This document shows, in pieces, positions 10,462 through 20,332 of a stretch of 64,000 bases of DNA. Source of the stretch: Trichobilharzia regenti (Eukaryota; Platyhelminthes; Trematoda; Strigeidida; Schistosomatidae). The notes beneath the pieces were generated by a model. The model did not search any database, was not told the origin of the DNA, and was given only the letters and a program-made list of their open reading frames with translations. The translations under genes and the position numbers were made by a program. Every line of letters begins with the position of its first letter. The stretch's first letter is position 1. The stretch covers positions 23,421,362 through 23,485,361 of the forward strand of contig OX235262.1 in the NCBI GenBank assembly GCA_944472135.2. The letters are read 5' to 3'.

Positions 10462-10800
10462 ATGCACACAAACCAACAGTCACTTCACTCAATTCCATGT
10501 CAACCAAAATACTCAACAGCGAAAGAAGATAAAACCAACATCATCTACAAAATAAATTGTAACAACTGCAAAAAACACTACATTGGCCAAAATGGACGTC
10601 CCCTTCCTTTTCGTATCCACGAACATAGGTTAGCCGTCAAAAGATATGATATCCACTCCCTCATATCACTACACACAGACAACCACGGACACCAACTCGA
10701 CTGGGACAACGAACGTTCAAATATTAGGTAGAGGAAACAGCAAGAATTCTAGAGAATTTTTAGAAGCCCACCTGGTACTCCAGTGAATCATCAATCAATA
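10462..10800 (+). pseudogene. PLE-4 GIY-YIG endonuclease domain
   Basis: An 89-aa open frame reads NIIYKINCNNCKKHYIGQ followed by RIHEHRLAVKR: the GIY-type strand with a CxxC-like pair, the YIG strand and the Arg helix, as in animal PLEs. It continues to LISLHTDNHGHQLDWDN and ends early. Beyond 10731 the same domain can be followed through a frameshift. Spacing and order relative to the reverse transcriptase are as expected. Confidence 0.8.
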
Positions 10801-11023
10801 GACACATCGAAATAGACAAAATTTATCAACCGATAAGAAGGAAACCTCACACACAAAGGGTCAAAGTTCAAGTCAAAGAAACAATCAGTTCCAATGCCAC
10901 AAGTAATCGAGAAGGTGTGAAAACACACAAAAACAACCAATCACGTCCAAGGTCACCGACCAGAAGAGATGATTAATAAACTCGTGGAGACATCTAAAAG
11001 CTCACTTCAAATTGAAGTATGCG

Positions 11024-11053
11024 CTGAAGATATCGCCTAGTAGGGCGATGAAA
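11024..11053 (+). ncRNA. hammerhead-like hairpin at PLE-4 3' end
   Basis: CTGAAGA at 11024-11030, then a 6-bp hairpin ATCGCC/GGCGAT with loop tagtag, then GAAA at 11050-11053. This is the layout of hammerhead core box 1, helix II and core box 2, with one extra base before helix II. No clear cleavage triplet or helix I partner was found. Confidence 0.35.
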
Positions 11054-11055
11054 GC

Positions 11056-11233
11056 TTCGCAAACTAACTATCCAGCTCAGAGAACACAACCACCTCGTAA
11101 CCTGAAGGTCCTGGGCTCTAACCGTGGTGGTGGTTTCGTACTGGCGATGATTTCCAAATTGGGATGAAACAGCTGTCCAGTACTCTCTAGTGGTTTTCAA
11201 TGGTTCTCTAACTGATATCAATCCGTGATCAAA
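11056..11233 (+). mobile_element. Sm-alpha-type hammerhead SINE (copy b), 5'-truncated
   Basis: From ctcgtaacctgaaggtcctgg through a degraded B box, a hammerhead-like core (11138-11183) and the tail ending ggttctctaactgatatcaa, it is colinear with the SINE at 17665-17990. It directly follows the end of PLE-4. Only the part from the tRNA-like region onwards is present. Confidence 0.75.
11138..11183 (+). ncRNA. decayed hammerhead ribozyme in SINE copy b
   Basis: Helix I strands GTACTG (11138-11143) and CAGTAC (11178-11183) are perfectly complementary. GAAACAGCTGTC precedes the cleavage point. The CUGANGA box reads GCGATGA, two substitutions at invariant positions, so it should be inactive. Confidence 0.65.
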
Positions 11234-11319
11234 CTCGTGAAAAACAAAACTAACTTTTACAAACCAACTATAGAAAATGCAGTTAATGAAAACAATTGTT
11301 TGCTCAATAAATCATGTTT

Positions 11320-11365
<46 letters not shown>
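11320..11365. repeat. (TA)n microsatellite
   Basis: About 23 uninterrupted TA units. Confidence 0.95.
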
Positions 11366-11367
<2 letters not shown>

Positions 11368-11929
11368 AAGTTCACATGTTCACTAAACTGCTAAAAATAC
11401 AAAACATGTTATCATTTCCCAGTTGTGGCATCATCAAGGAGATCAACAACACCAACTAACTACTCTAATGATGATTAACTATATATAGCTTGCTTAAAAA
11501 TAGATGTCAAAAACAATTAATTAGTTTGCACACCCATAGGCACAGAGATCACACACACACACATCCATACATAAACACACAAGCATTTTTAACGTACGAA
11601 AATAAAATGTATCGATTAACAGCTTTACTGCTATAATTATAACATATATATGGATATGCTTGCCTAACAGTATTATGTAGAGGTGAATGTGAATGTGGTG
11701 AAAGCATATTCTCGATTAAACAAATACACTATCCTAGTCGGATAATAATAATAATAATAATAGTGTTAAATGCATAAACAATCGGCATACGCTTATAGGC
11801 TTAGTCATAGAGAAATACTTTTACTAAGTTTAATTCTTCTAAACCCTAGTCAATCATTCAATACCCAACGTCGTATCTTATTACTGATGGATGCCAACAG
11901 AAATATAATTTGAAATGATGACTTTTTAC
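11366..11929. other. no gene recognised
   Basis: AT-rich with short (ACAC)n and (AAT)n runs; nothing else recognised. Confidence 0.5.
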
Positions 11930-11939
11930 ATTATTATTA

Positions 11940-12585
11940 TTATTATTTCCTTTAATTCCTAGAGGAACATAAGGCTTCAGCTGCCCAAGTCTCCATTGCG
12001 TTCGGTTATCTGCCAACATTTTTATTACCTCGCTCCACGTCTGCCAACACGCTTTCGTCTCTTCTTCACATGACCTCCTCAAAGTAACCCTTGCACTGAC
12101 GACCAACTCGCCGCTTCCCTTTCGGGTTCCATTCGAGCGATGGCTTGTCTAGTGATGTCACTTGGTGGTTTGTTTTCTCAGATTATGACCAGCCAATCCA
12201 TCCCCATTTCTTCCTGCCTATTTGTTTCACAATCGGTTCCTGGTTGGGTCGCTCATTGACAGAGATCCCAACCTGTTGCTGATCTTTTCCGGCCATCTAA
12301 TTTTGAGTAGTATTGAGTGAAGACAGTTGTTGATGAATGTGTGTAGTTTGTTTGTGGTTCTCTATGTGACGCGCCGAGTCTCTGATCCGTATAGTGAGTA
12401 GTACTGACTGACTTCACATTAGAGTTGAAAATCCGGATGTTATTTTTGATGCTGAGTGCTGTTTACTTATCTCCATACAGACTTGAGATTAATGAAAGCT
12501 TGTCTTGCTTTTCCGATTCTGGCTTTGATATCCTCTTCAGTTCCGCCTGTAGTTGAAACGGTGCTTCCCAGGTAGGTAGGTAGGT
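11940..12585 (-). pseudogene. RTE-A ORF C-terminal part
   Basis: Minus-strand frames read RRSCEEETKACWQTWSEV and then RTQWRLGQLKP near the end, the C-terminal signature of RTE proteins (a Trp-rich TW..W/W..W region). Upstream are blocks for KARIGKARQAF and SVLLT-like sequence. Several frame breaks. It continues, beyond the RTE-B insertion, the reverse transcriptase at 16376-16970. Confidence 0.75.
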
Positions 12586-12650
12586 CCCGACCGAAAGCTG
12601 CTACCTTGACGTGGTGGTCGGGCTTGAACACCGCAATGATCTATTCAAGC
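12586..12650 (+). ncRNA. possible HDV-like ribozyme at RTE-B 5' end
   Basis: The first bases of the element, CCCGACC (12586-12592), pair perfectly with GGTCGGG (12616-12622). Within that lies CTAC/GTGG (12601-12604 and 12611-12614) around a 6-base loop, and immediately after comes a 7-bp hairpin GCTTGAA/TTCAAGC (12622-12628 and 12644-12650). This order matches P1, P3, P1' and P4 of HDV-like ribozymes, which many RTE and R2 elements carry at their 5' ends. P2 is only three pairs at best, and no catalytic C was located with certainty. Confidence 0.4.
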
Positions 12651-13033
12651 TATACTGGCTGAGACTTATGTCTCTTGAGGTCCTACCATGCCAGGCAGGT
12701 TGTTTGGATAGCGGTTAAACAAAAAGCAGCTACCCAATCCAACATCATGTCCAATACAAAATCACAAAATTTCATGCCGGATCGGCCGTGGCCCGGATTA
12801 ACAACGACCGCGCTTCCTGCTGCCGTGTCACAGGGCAGGAGTGATAAATATGCTACTGAGACACACCAAACAAAAAGAACAAACAAAAACAGGCCGCGTG
12901 TGACCGGCCTCAAGCAGTTGTCCCCTGGGCTCTGCGGTCACGCAACCAACTTCCACGGTGTGGGCAGCCGGGAAGTAACAATCGCCCTCACAATCCGAAA
13001 TGCACACGAAACCTCTCTATTACTCACTCATCT

Positions 13034-14595
13034 TTGTCTTCATCTTCATCTCTATCATCTTGCCTTCCTTCCACTGATGCAACTCCTCGACTTGATAGCT
13101 CTCCACTTCCTCTCCACTCTGCGTCCACTAAAAACGATGGAAGCCAAAAAACCACCACCGACAGCCTCTTAAAGCCGCGCCACCAATTTCATATAGGAGC
13201 TCTTAATGTTAGGACACTTTGCCAAATAGGACAACAAGCATCACTAGCCAAGACCCTGGCATCACGAGCCATTGATGTATGCTGTGTTTCAGAAACACGC
13301 ATACAAGACCCAAGTGTGGTTATTCACCTAACCCCACCTGGCCAACAGGTTGAATCTGCAAAATTCACCTTGAGGGTGTCAGGAGATGCCACAGCTAGTT
13401 CACGAGGATTAGCTGGCGTAGGGATAGCTTTGAGTACTAGGGCAGAAAAGACATTGCTTGACTGGATCCCGGTAGATAGCCGAATGTGTGCTGTCCGCCT
13501 GAACGGATCAGTAAGAAGGAGGAAGGACTGCACTACTCGCCGATGCCTTTTCGTAATCTCCGCCTACGCCCCCACTGACTGCAGTTCAGATGAAACGAAG
13601 GATGAGTTCTACCAAAAGCTGTCTAGTTTGGTGGAAAGGCTAAACGCTCAGACATAGTCGTTCTAGCTGGTGACTTTAACGCTCAAGTAGGGAAATTGTG
13701 TCAATCTGAGAAGGATGTCGGTGGCACCTATGGAGCTCCGTGCCAGCGAACCGACAACGGTGACCGTCTCCTACAGTTCTGCTCTGATAATCATTTGTTT
13801 CTTGTAAGCACTAACTTTAAACACAAGGAGAGACACTGTTTGACTTGGAGACCCCCTTCATCAAACCAACGCTGGACACAAATAGACCACATAGCAATAA
13901 GCTATCGTTGGCGTGGGTCGGTAGGAGATTGTCGCTCCTTCTGGAACACGTGCGTAGATACCGACCATGCACTGGTCCGCGCTCGGGTGTGCTTACGACT
14001 GAACGGACGTAGGAAACAGCTGGCGGTAAAACCATCACGTCCCCAGCTCGATCAGGAAACTAAATCCGTATTTGAGGAAGAACTAGCTAAACACATATCT
14101 GTGTTCGACAGCTGTGCTCACCCTGAAGAAGCTTGGAAAAATATCCAGGCAGCCATAGATACAGCTGTAAAAGCTGTGAATAAGGTAAACCCAAAGGTGA
14201 GTAAAAACCACTGGATCTCCACCGCCTCATCCGAACTGATAGATGCTAGAAGACTTATTCCGGCGAGCTCCGAATTCAATGAGGAGCGAAAGCTGCACAA
14301 GAGGAAACTTACGAAAAGTCTCCGCAAGGACCGTGAACAGTGGTGGGCGACAAAAGCCAAAGAGATGGAGAAAGCTTTGAGGATAGGCAACACCAGGCAA
14401 CTCTTTGGACTCATCAGGGAAACGGGTGGGAGAAGACAAATCATTAGTGAGACAATCTCGGAAAAAAATGGCACTATAATTAGCTCCAGGATAGACGACT
14501 GGATCGTTGGAAAGAGCATTATGAGGAGCAGTTTAATTTGCCCACAGCCACGCTCAACCTTCCGAGCATCCAACACCTCCCTGAATGGGATATAG
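13034..14595 (+). pseudogene. RTE-B endonuclease and linker region
   Basis: Apurinic-type endonuclease of a non-LTR retrotransposon. HIGALNVRTL (about 13190), VCCVSETRIQ (about 13280, the catalytic Glu), a GDFNAQVG block (about 13670), then IDHIAISYRW and DTDHALVRARV (about 13880-13990, the catalytic Asp-His pair) appear in order. The linker to the reverse transcriptase is charged (KLTKSLRKDREQWWATKAKE). The frame changes at about 13640 and again at about 14497; each fits the loss of one base (the first inside an A-run). The protein would have nicked target DNA for target-primed reverse transcription. A possible start lies near 13034, but a small upstream ORF (12675-13172) overlaps in another frame and has no recognisable domain. 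Confidence 0.8.
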
Positions 14596-16171
14596 ACACA
14601 GGTCCTCCGTCACTAACTGAGGTTACTAAAGCTGTCACCAATCTGAAACTAGGCAAAGCAGCGGGACCTGATGGAATGACTCCAGAGGTATTTAAGTACG
14701 GTGGAGACAGCTTACTGTCCGGATTAACTGAGGTACTAGGCAGCGTCTGGGAATCAGAAGAAGTCCCATCGGGTTGGTGTAAGTCACTGATTATCCCCAT
14801 ATACAAGAAGGGAGACAAGTCTTCCTGTGATAATCACAGAGGGATTAGCTTGACTAATATAGTATCTAAAGTCTTAGGCTCAATAATCATGCGTAGACTG
14901 AGTGGTGCTCGGGAAGCACAAACACGAGAGAGCCAGGCAGGCTTTAGACCAGGAAGAGGGTGTATTGATCATATCTTCACCCTCCGACAGATTCTAGAAC
15001 ATAGGCATTCCTACCGGCGTCCAACAGTCATTATATTTCTTGACCTAAAGGCAGCATTCGACTCTGTCGATCGGGAAGTTCTCTGGAGATGCTTGGCTGT
15101 AAAGGGAATTCCAAGAAAATATATTGCACTGATTAAGGCACTCTACTCGTACTCATACAGCCAGGTGAGGGCTTACGGCGAGCTGTCATCTGAACTGATG
15201 ACGACCAGTGGTGTCCGTCAAGGATGCCCATTATCTCCTTTTCTATTCAACTTCATCATAGATGTGTTAATGGACTTAACCCTAGGTGACTTCAGCGACT
15301 CAGGGATTGACTTGCTACCGGGAATAATCTCGTTGACTTGGAATATGCAGACGATATAGTCCTTCTAGGCGAAGACGCTGACGAAATGCAGAGTCTTCTA
15401 AACACCTTGAGCCGCAATCTACGAATGTTTGGCATGCGATTCGCTCCCGCCAAATGCAAGATGATGTTACAGGACTGGACTACATCGACGCCTAGTTTAA
15501 AAATAGGAAGTGAAGTGGTAGAGCACGTTGACCGCTTCACTTATTTGGGAAGTACCATCAGCCCCAACGGGCTGATCTCTGACGAAATCTCAGCACGAAT
15601 ACAAGGGGCTCGTTTCGCATTTGTTAGTTTACGCCGACTCTGGCGTAGACGAGATGTTCGACTATCGACCAAAGGGCGGGTGTACTGCTCATCAGTCCGC
15701 TCCGTCCTCCTTTATGGTTGTGAGACCTGGCCACTGAGAGTGGAAGACATGAAAAGACTAGCTGTCTTTGATCATAGGTGCCTGCGTTCTATTTCCCGTG
15801 TAAAGTGGCATAATAAGGTGAGCAACATGGAGGTTAGGCGTAGAGTTCTAGGTAAACAGGGGAAATCAATCGACGAAGTCGTGAAGCTACAAAGACTGAG
15901 ATGGTTAGGACATGTGTTACGTATGCCAAGCCATCGCCTCCCTCGACGAGCAATGTTAGCGGATATAGGGTCAGGCTGGAAAAAAGCTAGCGGCGGTCAA
16001 ACAAAAACTTGGCATCAGTCAATGAAATCCACAACAGTTGGTCTAAGCCACGTAGGAAGGTGTAGACTTCCAGGCTGGGGTCCTCGGGACGGTAAAAATC
16101 TATGGTTGGAAACAATTGGTGACATGGCTCAAAATCGTTCTCAGTGGCGCAGATGCATCCACTCCCTGTGA
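14538..16171 (+). pseudogene. RTE-B reverse transcriptase
   Basis: Reads PTATLNLPSIQHLPEW, then LGKAAGPDGMTPEVFKYGG (about 14650), an IIPIYKKGDKSSCDNHRGIS block, FLDLKAAFDSVDREV with the first catalytic Asp (about 15036), and VRQGCPLSPFLFNFIIDV (about 15210). In the next frame comes MEYADDIVLLGED with the catalytic Asp pair (about 15341). The C-terminal part holds RRVLGKQGKSIDE, LRWLGHVLRMPSHRL and ends with MAQNRSQWRRCIHSL. The one frame change near 15323 lies at a short A-run and fits a single-base loss. All catalytic residues are present, so the copy is young or only apparently broken. Confidence 0.85.
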
Positions 16172-16375
16172 CTTATGATCTTCAATGAAACTGTTTTGTA
16201 TTTCTTTATTACTCCTTTGTCTCACACCTCTGCTCACTGTTTCTATTATGCTTTTCTTGTACTTTCTTCTCTTGCTTCGCGTGCTACACGGAATGTGGCG
16301 ACTTGAACTTCCGCACATTTGTGCAAAGTTCTATGTCGAAAACAGACAGACAGACAGACAGGTAGGTAGGTAGGT

Positions 16376-16970
16376 AAAGGAGGTTGTTTCTTTCAGGTTC
16401 CTCCCATTTATGCTGGCTGATTGTTGTCTGTTGTTGTTTTTGCTGTTGGTGTTGGCCAGGAATCTTCACCACCTCTGTTTTACCTATGTTCACTTGAGGT
16501 GAAGTCCTATCTGTGATGCTTCTTCTGTCAACTTGTTGCTTTTCACTTGTATATCTTCCAGTTTGTGGGAAATCAGACATATATCATCGGTGAAGTCCAG
16601 ATCTTCCAAGTTTTTTGTTTGGGTCCATTTTATGCCTGTTTCCTCATTGCCCGTTGTCTGTCACATTATCCAATCTACCACAATCAGGAAAATCATTGGA
16701 GATAGTAAGCAGCCTTGCCTTACTCCCGTCTTCACTTCGAAGGATTCTGTGAGTTTCCCATTGTGGATTACTTGACATGCAGCATTGTCGTACAACTGTT
16801 GGATGGGATGTATAGTCGTCGATGGGACCCCACAGTAGTAGCGAAGTAGTTGCCAAATCACCTTTCGATCGACGCTGTCGAAGGCCTTCTCAAAGTCGAT
16901 GAAGTTGAGATAGAGGGGTGACTCCCATTCCAAGCTTTGTTCAATGATGATTCGTAGTGTGGCGATTTGA
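16376..16970 (-). pseudogene. RTE-A reverse transcriptase core
   Basis: The minus strand reads PLYLNFIDFEKAFDSVDR (16920-16870), the block containing the first catalytic Asp. It continues with a FEVKTGVRQGCLLSPMIF block (about 16740-16690), as in SR2 and other RTE elements. Further on the frame breaks, with a DLDF.DDICLIS-like catalytic box near 16590, a stretch rich in Gln, and the junction with RTE-B at 16375. Dead copy. Confidence 0.8.
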
Positions 16971-17479
16971 TCAATACATTACTTCTTACATAGTCATGAA
17001 TAATCCCCATCCAGATAGTAGCGAAAACAAAACACCTAGAGGCTGTTTACGGAGAATTCATTTTCCTCTTCAGCTGCACAACTGGACTTATATACAATCT
17101 CATTTTCCATGGAAGAGGGAGGGTAGTAACAAAAGTGATGTGTTGTCATAATCACATTGGTTAATATTAGCCAATGCATAAGATGAGTTGAATAAGTGTA
17201 CTAGGGTAACTTAATAAGTTGGATGATTGATTGATTAAGTTGTAGTGGGGAGTGAATTAACAGCATGTCAACAGTGGGAATTCCAACTTCATGAACGTTT
17301 CCTCCTTCAAAGTAATCTACAAACTGAAGAATAACCTGCTCCTTTGTATTGCTGAAACTTAAGCCATTCAGTTAGAGAAACAAGAGCTATGCATACAAAA
17401 GAAAATTATTATTCATCCACTTCTACTATCATGGTAACAAACTTGTTGGTTTCTACTGCCCTAACCCCGAACCCTACAA
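16971..17479. other. no gene recognised
   Basis: About 500 bp with no recognised coding region. The short ORF at 17389-17598 overlaps an inverted-repeat arm and is not called. Confidence 0.5.
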
Positions 17480-17643
17480 CAAATATGAAAGAACAACAAT
17501 TGTACCAGGATAACATGAGCTCATCTGCTTTATTATTTCGAGGATTCTTCTCAACTGGTGGTTACGACCTGAACGATAAAAAATATGAATTACATTAAAG
17601 ATTTGAACATACTTTTCCACGATCACAAGGAGTAATTGTACTG
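17480..17643 (+). repeat. inverted repeat, left arm
   Basis: About 165 bp (from gaacaacaattgtaccagg to gatcacaaggagtaatt) recur in reverse complement at 18243-18408 with roughly 10% mismatches. The arms enclose 600 bp that contain a hammerhead SINE. Confidence 0.85.
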
Positions 17644-17664
17644 CCCTGGTGATAACAAAATATA

Positions 17665-17990
17665 AAAATTCGTGACCAGTAGGTTGCAGCAGGTCGGGTG
17701 TGAGGACAAATACTCGCCATCGAAGACACTGGCTAGCGGTTGCGCTATATCGTGAATTGGCAGAAGTTACAATTCATGCACTGGTCATTGGATCGGGTCC
17801 CAGTGGGTTAATGGTATACGAGCTCGCCTTGTAACCAGAAGGTCCTGGGTTCGAACCCCGGTGGATGCGTACTGCTGAAGAATCCCAAACTAGGGCGAAA
17901 CAGCTGTCCAGTACTCCCAGGTTTCTCCAATGGTTCCCTTACTGATGTCAGCTCATGATGAAATCCTGTGACCAAATATACTCTCTCATC
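17665..17990 (+). mobile_element. Sm-alpha-type hammerhead SINE (copy c), most complete
   Basis: About 325 bp: a 5' region, a tRNA-like promoter (GGTTAATGGTATACGAGC as A-box-like sequence near 17807; GGTTCGAACCCC as an intact B box at about 17849), a hammerhead (17869-17914) directly after it, then a tail with ctgatgtcagctcatgatg. Copies a and b are diverged relatives. Schistosome Sm-alpha elements have this design: RNA polymerase III type promoter plus a self-cleaving ribozyme. Confidence 0.85.
17869..17914 (+). ncRNA. hammerhead ribozyme (Sm-alpha type)
   Basis: Helix I strands GTACTG (17869-17874) and CAGTAC (17909-17914) are fully complementary. The CUGANGA box is intact (CTGAAGA, 17875-17881). 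Helix II is short (TCCC with GGG) and has a mismatch next to the core. GAAA at 17897-17900 is intact, helix III is the minimal palindrome ACAGCTGT, and cleavage would follow GTC at 17906-17908. Minimal helix III is known to favour dimeric folding. Activity is plausible but reduced by the helix II mismatch. Confidence 0.8.
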
Positions 17991-18242
17991 TAAACATGAC
18001 TTAACCTACTTTGTTCTTTTCTTCTTTTTTTCTATTGGCTTTTAAATAAAACACTTTCTTTAGTTACGTAATCCGCTTTTTTGTTTTGCTCTTTCTAGCT
18101 AAACTTTGTTTCTATACACACATATATATATATGCAACTGTTTTTCGTTTCCGAGCCTAATTGTCTAATTGTTCTATAAATAGTCAGTGTTTACAACTCT
18201 TAATTAGTTAAATCATTCCGGACTAATGTTACTTTTACTTTC

Positions 18243-18408
18243 TACTAATTACTCCTTATGATCGTGGAAAAGTATGTTCAAATCTTTAATGTAATTCATA
18301 ATTTTTATCGTTCAGGTTGCAACTAGTTGAGAAGAATCCTTGAAATAATAAAAGATGAGCTCATATTATCCTGGTACAATTGTTGTTCTTGCTTTGTTCA
18401 AATAGGAA
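18243..18408 (-). repeat. inverted repeat, right arm
   Basis: Reverse complement of 17480-17643. Confidence 0.85.
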
Positions 18409-18992
18409 AGAATACAGACTTGTAAATCTACCCCATAAAGACAACCCCATCTTTGGTCAAACTTCAAAGCACAGAAAAAAATAATAATAACATGGTGATG
18501 TGTAAATAGATAAACAATAGATTATCCTTTATTGATGATATGGTGATCAAAGTCAGTCCGGAAATAAACCGATCAGAATCGACCGACGCAAAATAACGCC
18601 CAATATTTTATCTATCATGATAATAGACTAATTGACATAACCTTGGTGATTTTTTTGTGAAAAATATACTATGGCTGACACTTGAAATATACTTTCGGCT
18701 CATGTCGTTGTGTGTTCTCGCCTACGTAGGTGGGACTGGGGAATAGGACAAGGTAAGGTGTCATTAATCTTGACCTAAACGGATATGTTCTGAAAACGAA
18801 CAAAAGTAGAGACCTGGTTAACTGAAATTTTATTTGTGAATAAACTACCAACGTTTCTGCGTGCAGTTAAAGTCACCTTTCCAACAGTTGAGATAGTTGT
18901 GACAATCCGTCCCGAAAGAAAAAGAATTTTAAGTGAAAGAAAAAAATTAAACAAAGAAAAACAAATGGAAAAGTGAAGAAAGTCTAACATAC
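18409..18992. other. intron sequence of the HDAC4-like gene, no other feature
   Basis: Lies downstream (minus strand) of the donor at 18992. No further exon or repeat was recognised. Confidence 0.4.
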
Positions 18993-19227
18993 CGAAATCC
19001 CATTCACTGAAACCTGGAGAGTCAGCACTGTGCCAGTGATCACCTATATGACACATTCCTTGTTGACATGATTCACTTCCTGAGTGTTCTAAACTTTCAT
19101 CAAAGTCTGATTCAGTGAATGGATTTTGTGATGAGCTGCATACTTTACCATCTGCTCTCCAATGTCTGTTAGCAAGGACACGCCCACGCCGACGATTAAG
19201 CAGATAAGCCTTTAAACGTTGTTTAAC
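18993..19227 (-). CDS. class IIa histone deacetylase (HDAC4-like), second coding exon
   Basis: A 235-nt internal exon. On the minus strand it is preceded by a pyrimidine-rich tract ending ctctctttcag and followed by a GTATGT donor. It begins VKQRLKAYLLNRRRGRV, which corresponds to the conserved N-terminal segment of class IIa HDACs (VK.KLQEF.L.K) just after the Gln-rich region, and continues through an acidic, Ser-rich stretch to WDFG. The reading frame joins in phase 0 with the exon at 23182-23481. Class IIa HDACs bind MEF2-type transcription factors through their N-terminal region and shuttle between nucleus and cytoplasm. The catalytic domain must lie further 3', outside what could be recognised here. 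Confidence 0.7.
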
Positions 19228-19344
19228 CTGAAAGAGAGAGAAAGAAAAGGAAAGATTTCGGGTTATGTAAAGAAATGTCTAGCGAACTAACTTTAATATA
19301 CTCCATTATAAATAATACTAAGTAAATAGTACACGAAGAGTAAT

Positions 19345-20332
19345 ATATGAAAAGCTTCTGAAATTAGGCTCGGACATTGGATAATGCGACAGACAACGGA
19401 CAATTAGGAAACAGGCATAAAATGGACCCAAACAAAAAACTTGGAGGATCTGGACTTCGCCGATGATATATGTCTGATTTCCCACAAACTGGAAGATATA
19501 CAAGTGAAAAGCAACAAGTTGACAGAAGAAGCATCACAGATAGGACTTCACCTCAAGTGAACATAGGTAAAACAGAGGTGGTGAAGATTCCTGGCCAACA
19601 CCAACAGCAACAACAACAACAACAGACAACAATCAGCCAGCATAAATGGGAGGAACCTGAAAGAAACAACCTCCTTTACCTACCTACCTACCTACCTGGG
19701 AAGCACCGTTTCAACTACAGGCGGAACTGAAGAGGATATCAAAGCCAGAATCGGAAAAGCAAGACAAGCTTTCATTACTCTCAAGTCTGTATGGAGATAA
19801 GTCAACAGCACTCAGTATCAAAAATAACATCCGGATTTTCAACTCTAATGTGAAGTCAGTCAGTACTACTCACTGTACGGATCAGAGACTTGGCGCGTCA
19901 CATAGAGAACCACAAACAAACTACACACCTTCATCAACAACTGTCTTCACTCAATACTACTCAAAATTAGATGGCCGGAAAAGATCAGCAACGGGTTGGG
20001 ATCTCTAACAATGAGCGACCCAACCAGGAACCGATTGTGAAACAAATAGGCAGGAAGAAATGGAGATGGATTGGCTGGCCATAATCTGAGAAAACAAACC
20101 ACCAAGTGACATCACTAGACAAGCCATTGCTCGAATGGAACCCGAAAGGGAAGCGGCGAGTTGGTCGTCAGTGCAAGGGTTACTTTGAGGAGGTCATGTG
20201 AAGAAGAGACGAAAGCGTGTTGGCAGACGTGGAGCGAGGTAATAAAAATGTTGGCAGATAACTGAACGCAATGGAGACTTGGGCAGCTGAAGCCTTATGT
20301 TCCTCTAGGAATTAAAGGAAATAATAATAATA
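19345..20332 (+). mobile_element. RTE-A second copy, with the empty RTE-B site
   Basis: Plus-strand copy of the same RTE-A segment that lies split on the minus strand at 11930-16970. It runs from the end of the reverse transcriptase (LDFADDICLISHKLED near 19450) through a Gln-rich stretch and the C-terminal region to an ATA-rich tail. At 19678-19700 it holds the tacc repeat that in the other copy is interrupted by RTE-B. It sits in the intron of the HDAC4-like gene, antisense to it. Frames are broken. Confidence 0.85.

Larger units (their letters stand above)
12586..16360 (+). mobile_element. RTE-B: nearly complete RTE-like LINE inside RTE-A
   Basis: A 3.8-kb LINE with endonuclease and reverse transcriptase, flanked by a 16-bp direct repeat of four aggt units (12570-12585 and 16360-16375). 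The counterpart RTE-A copy at 19345-20330 carries the empty site. The 5' end begins with a potential double-pseudoknot fold (12586-12650). The 3' end is a short (acag)n tail. Partial copies with the same 3' end lie at 8040-8790, 21703-22927 and 55905-56007. Confidence 0.85.
11930..16970 (-). mobile_element. RTE-A: SR2-like RTE LINE, split by RTE-B
   Basis: A 5'-truncated RTE-clade LINE on the minus strand, in two pieces: reverse transcriptase part 16970-16376 and C-terminal/3' part 12585-11930. The pieces are contiguous in the second copy at 19345-20330, which shows that the 3.8 kb between them is a later insertion. On the minus strand the element ends with an ATA-rich tail (11928-11945 on the plus strand). 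The family resembles SR2 of schistosomes. Confidence 0.85.

Noticed and set aside
12675..13172. 165-aa ORF at the start of RTE-B as a possible ORF1
   Set aside because: It overlaps the endonuclease frame out of phase and has low-complexity ends (Leu/His-rich). No RNA-binding signature, so not called as a gene.
17389..17598. 69-aa ORF
   Set aside because: It runs into an inverted-repeat arm, whose other copy does not keep the frame.
17849..17862. tRNA gene at the B box of the SINE, and similar boxes at 3200, 8870 and 56640
   Set aside because: The promoter boxes are present but no cloverleaf can be folded. They are tRNA-derived SINE heads.
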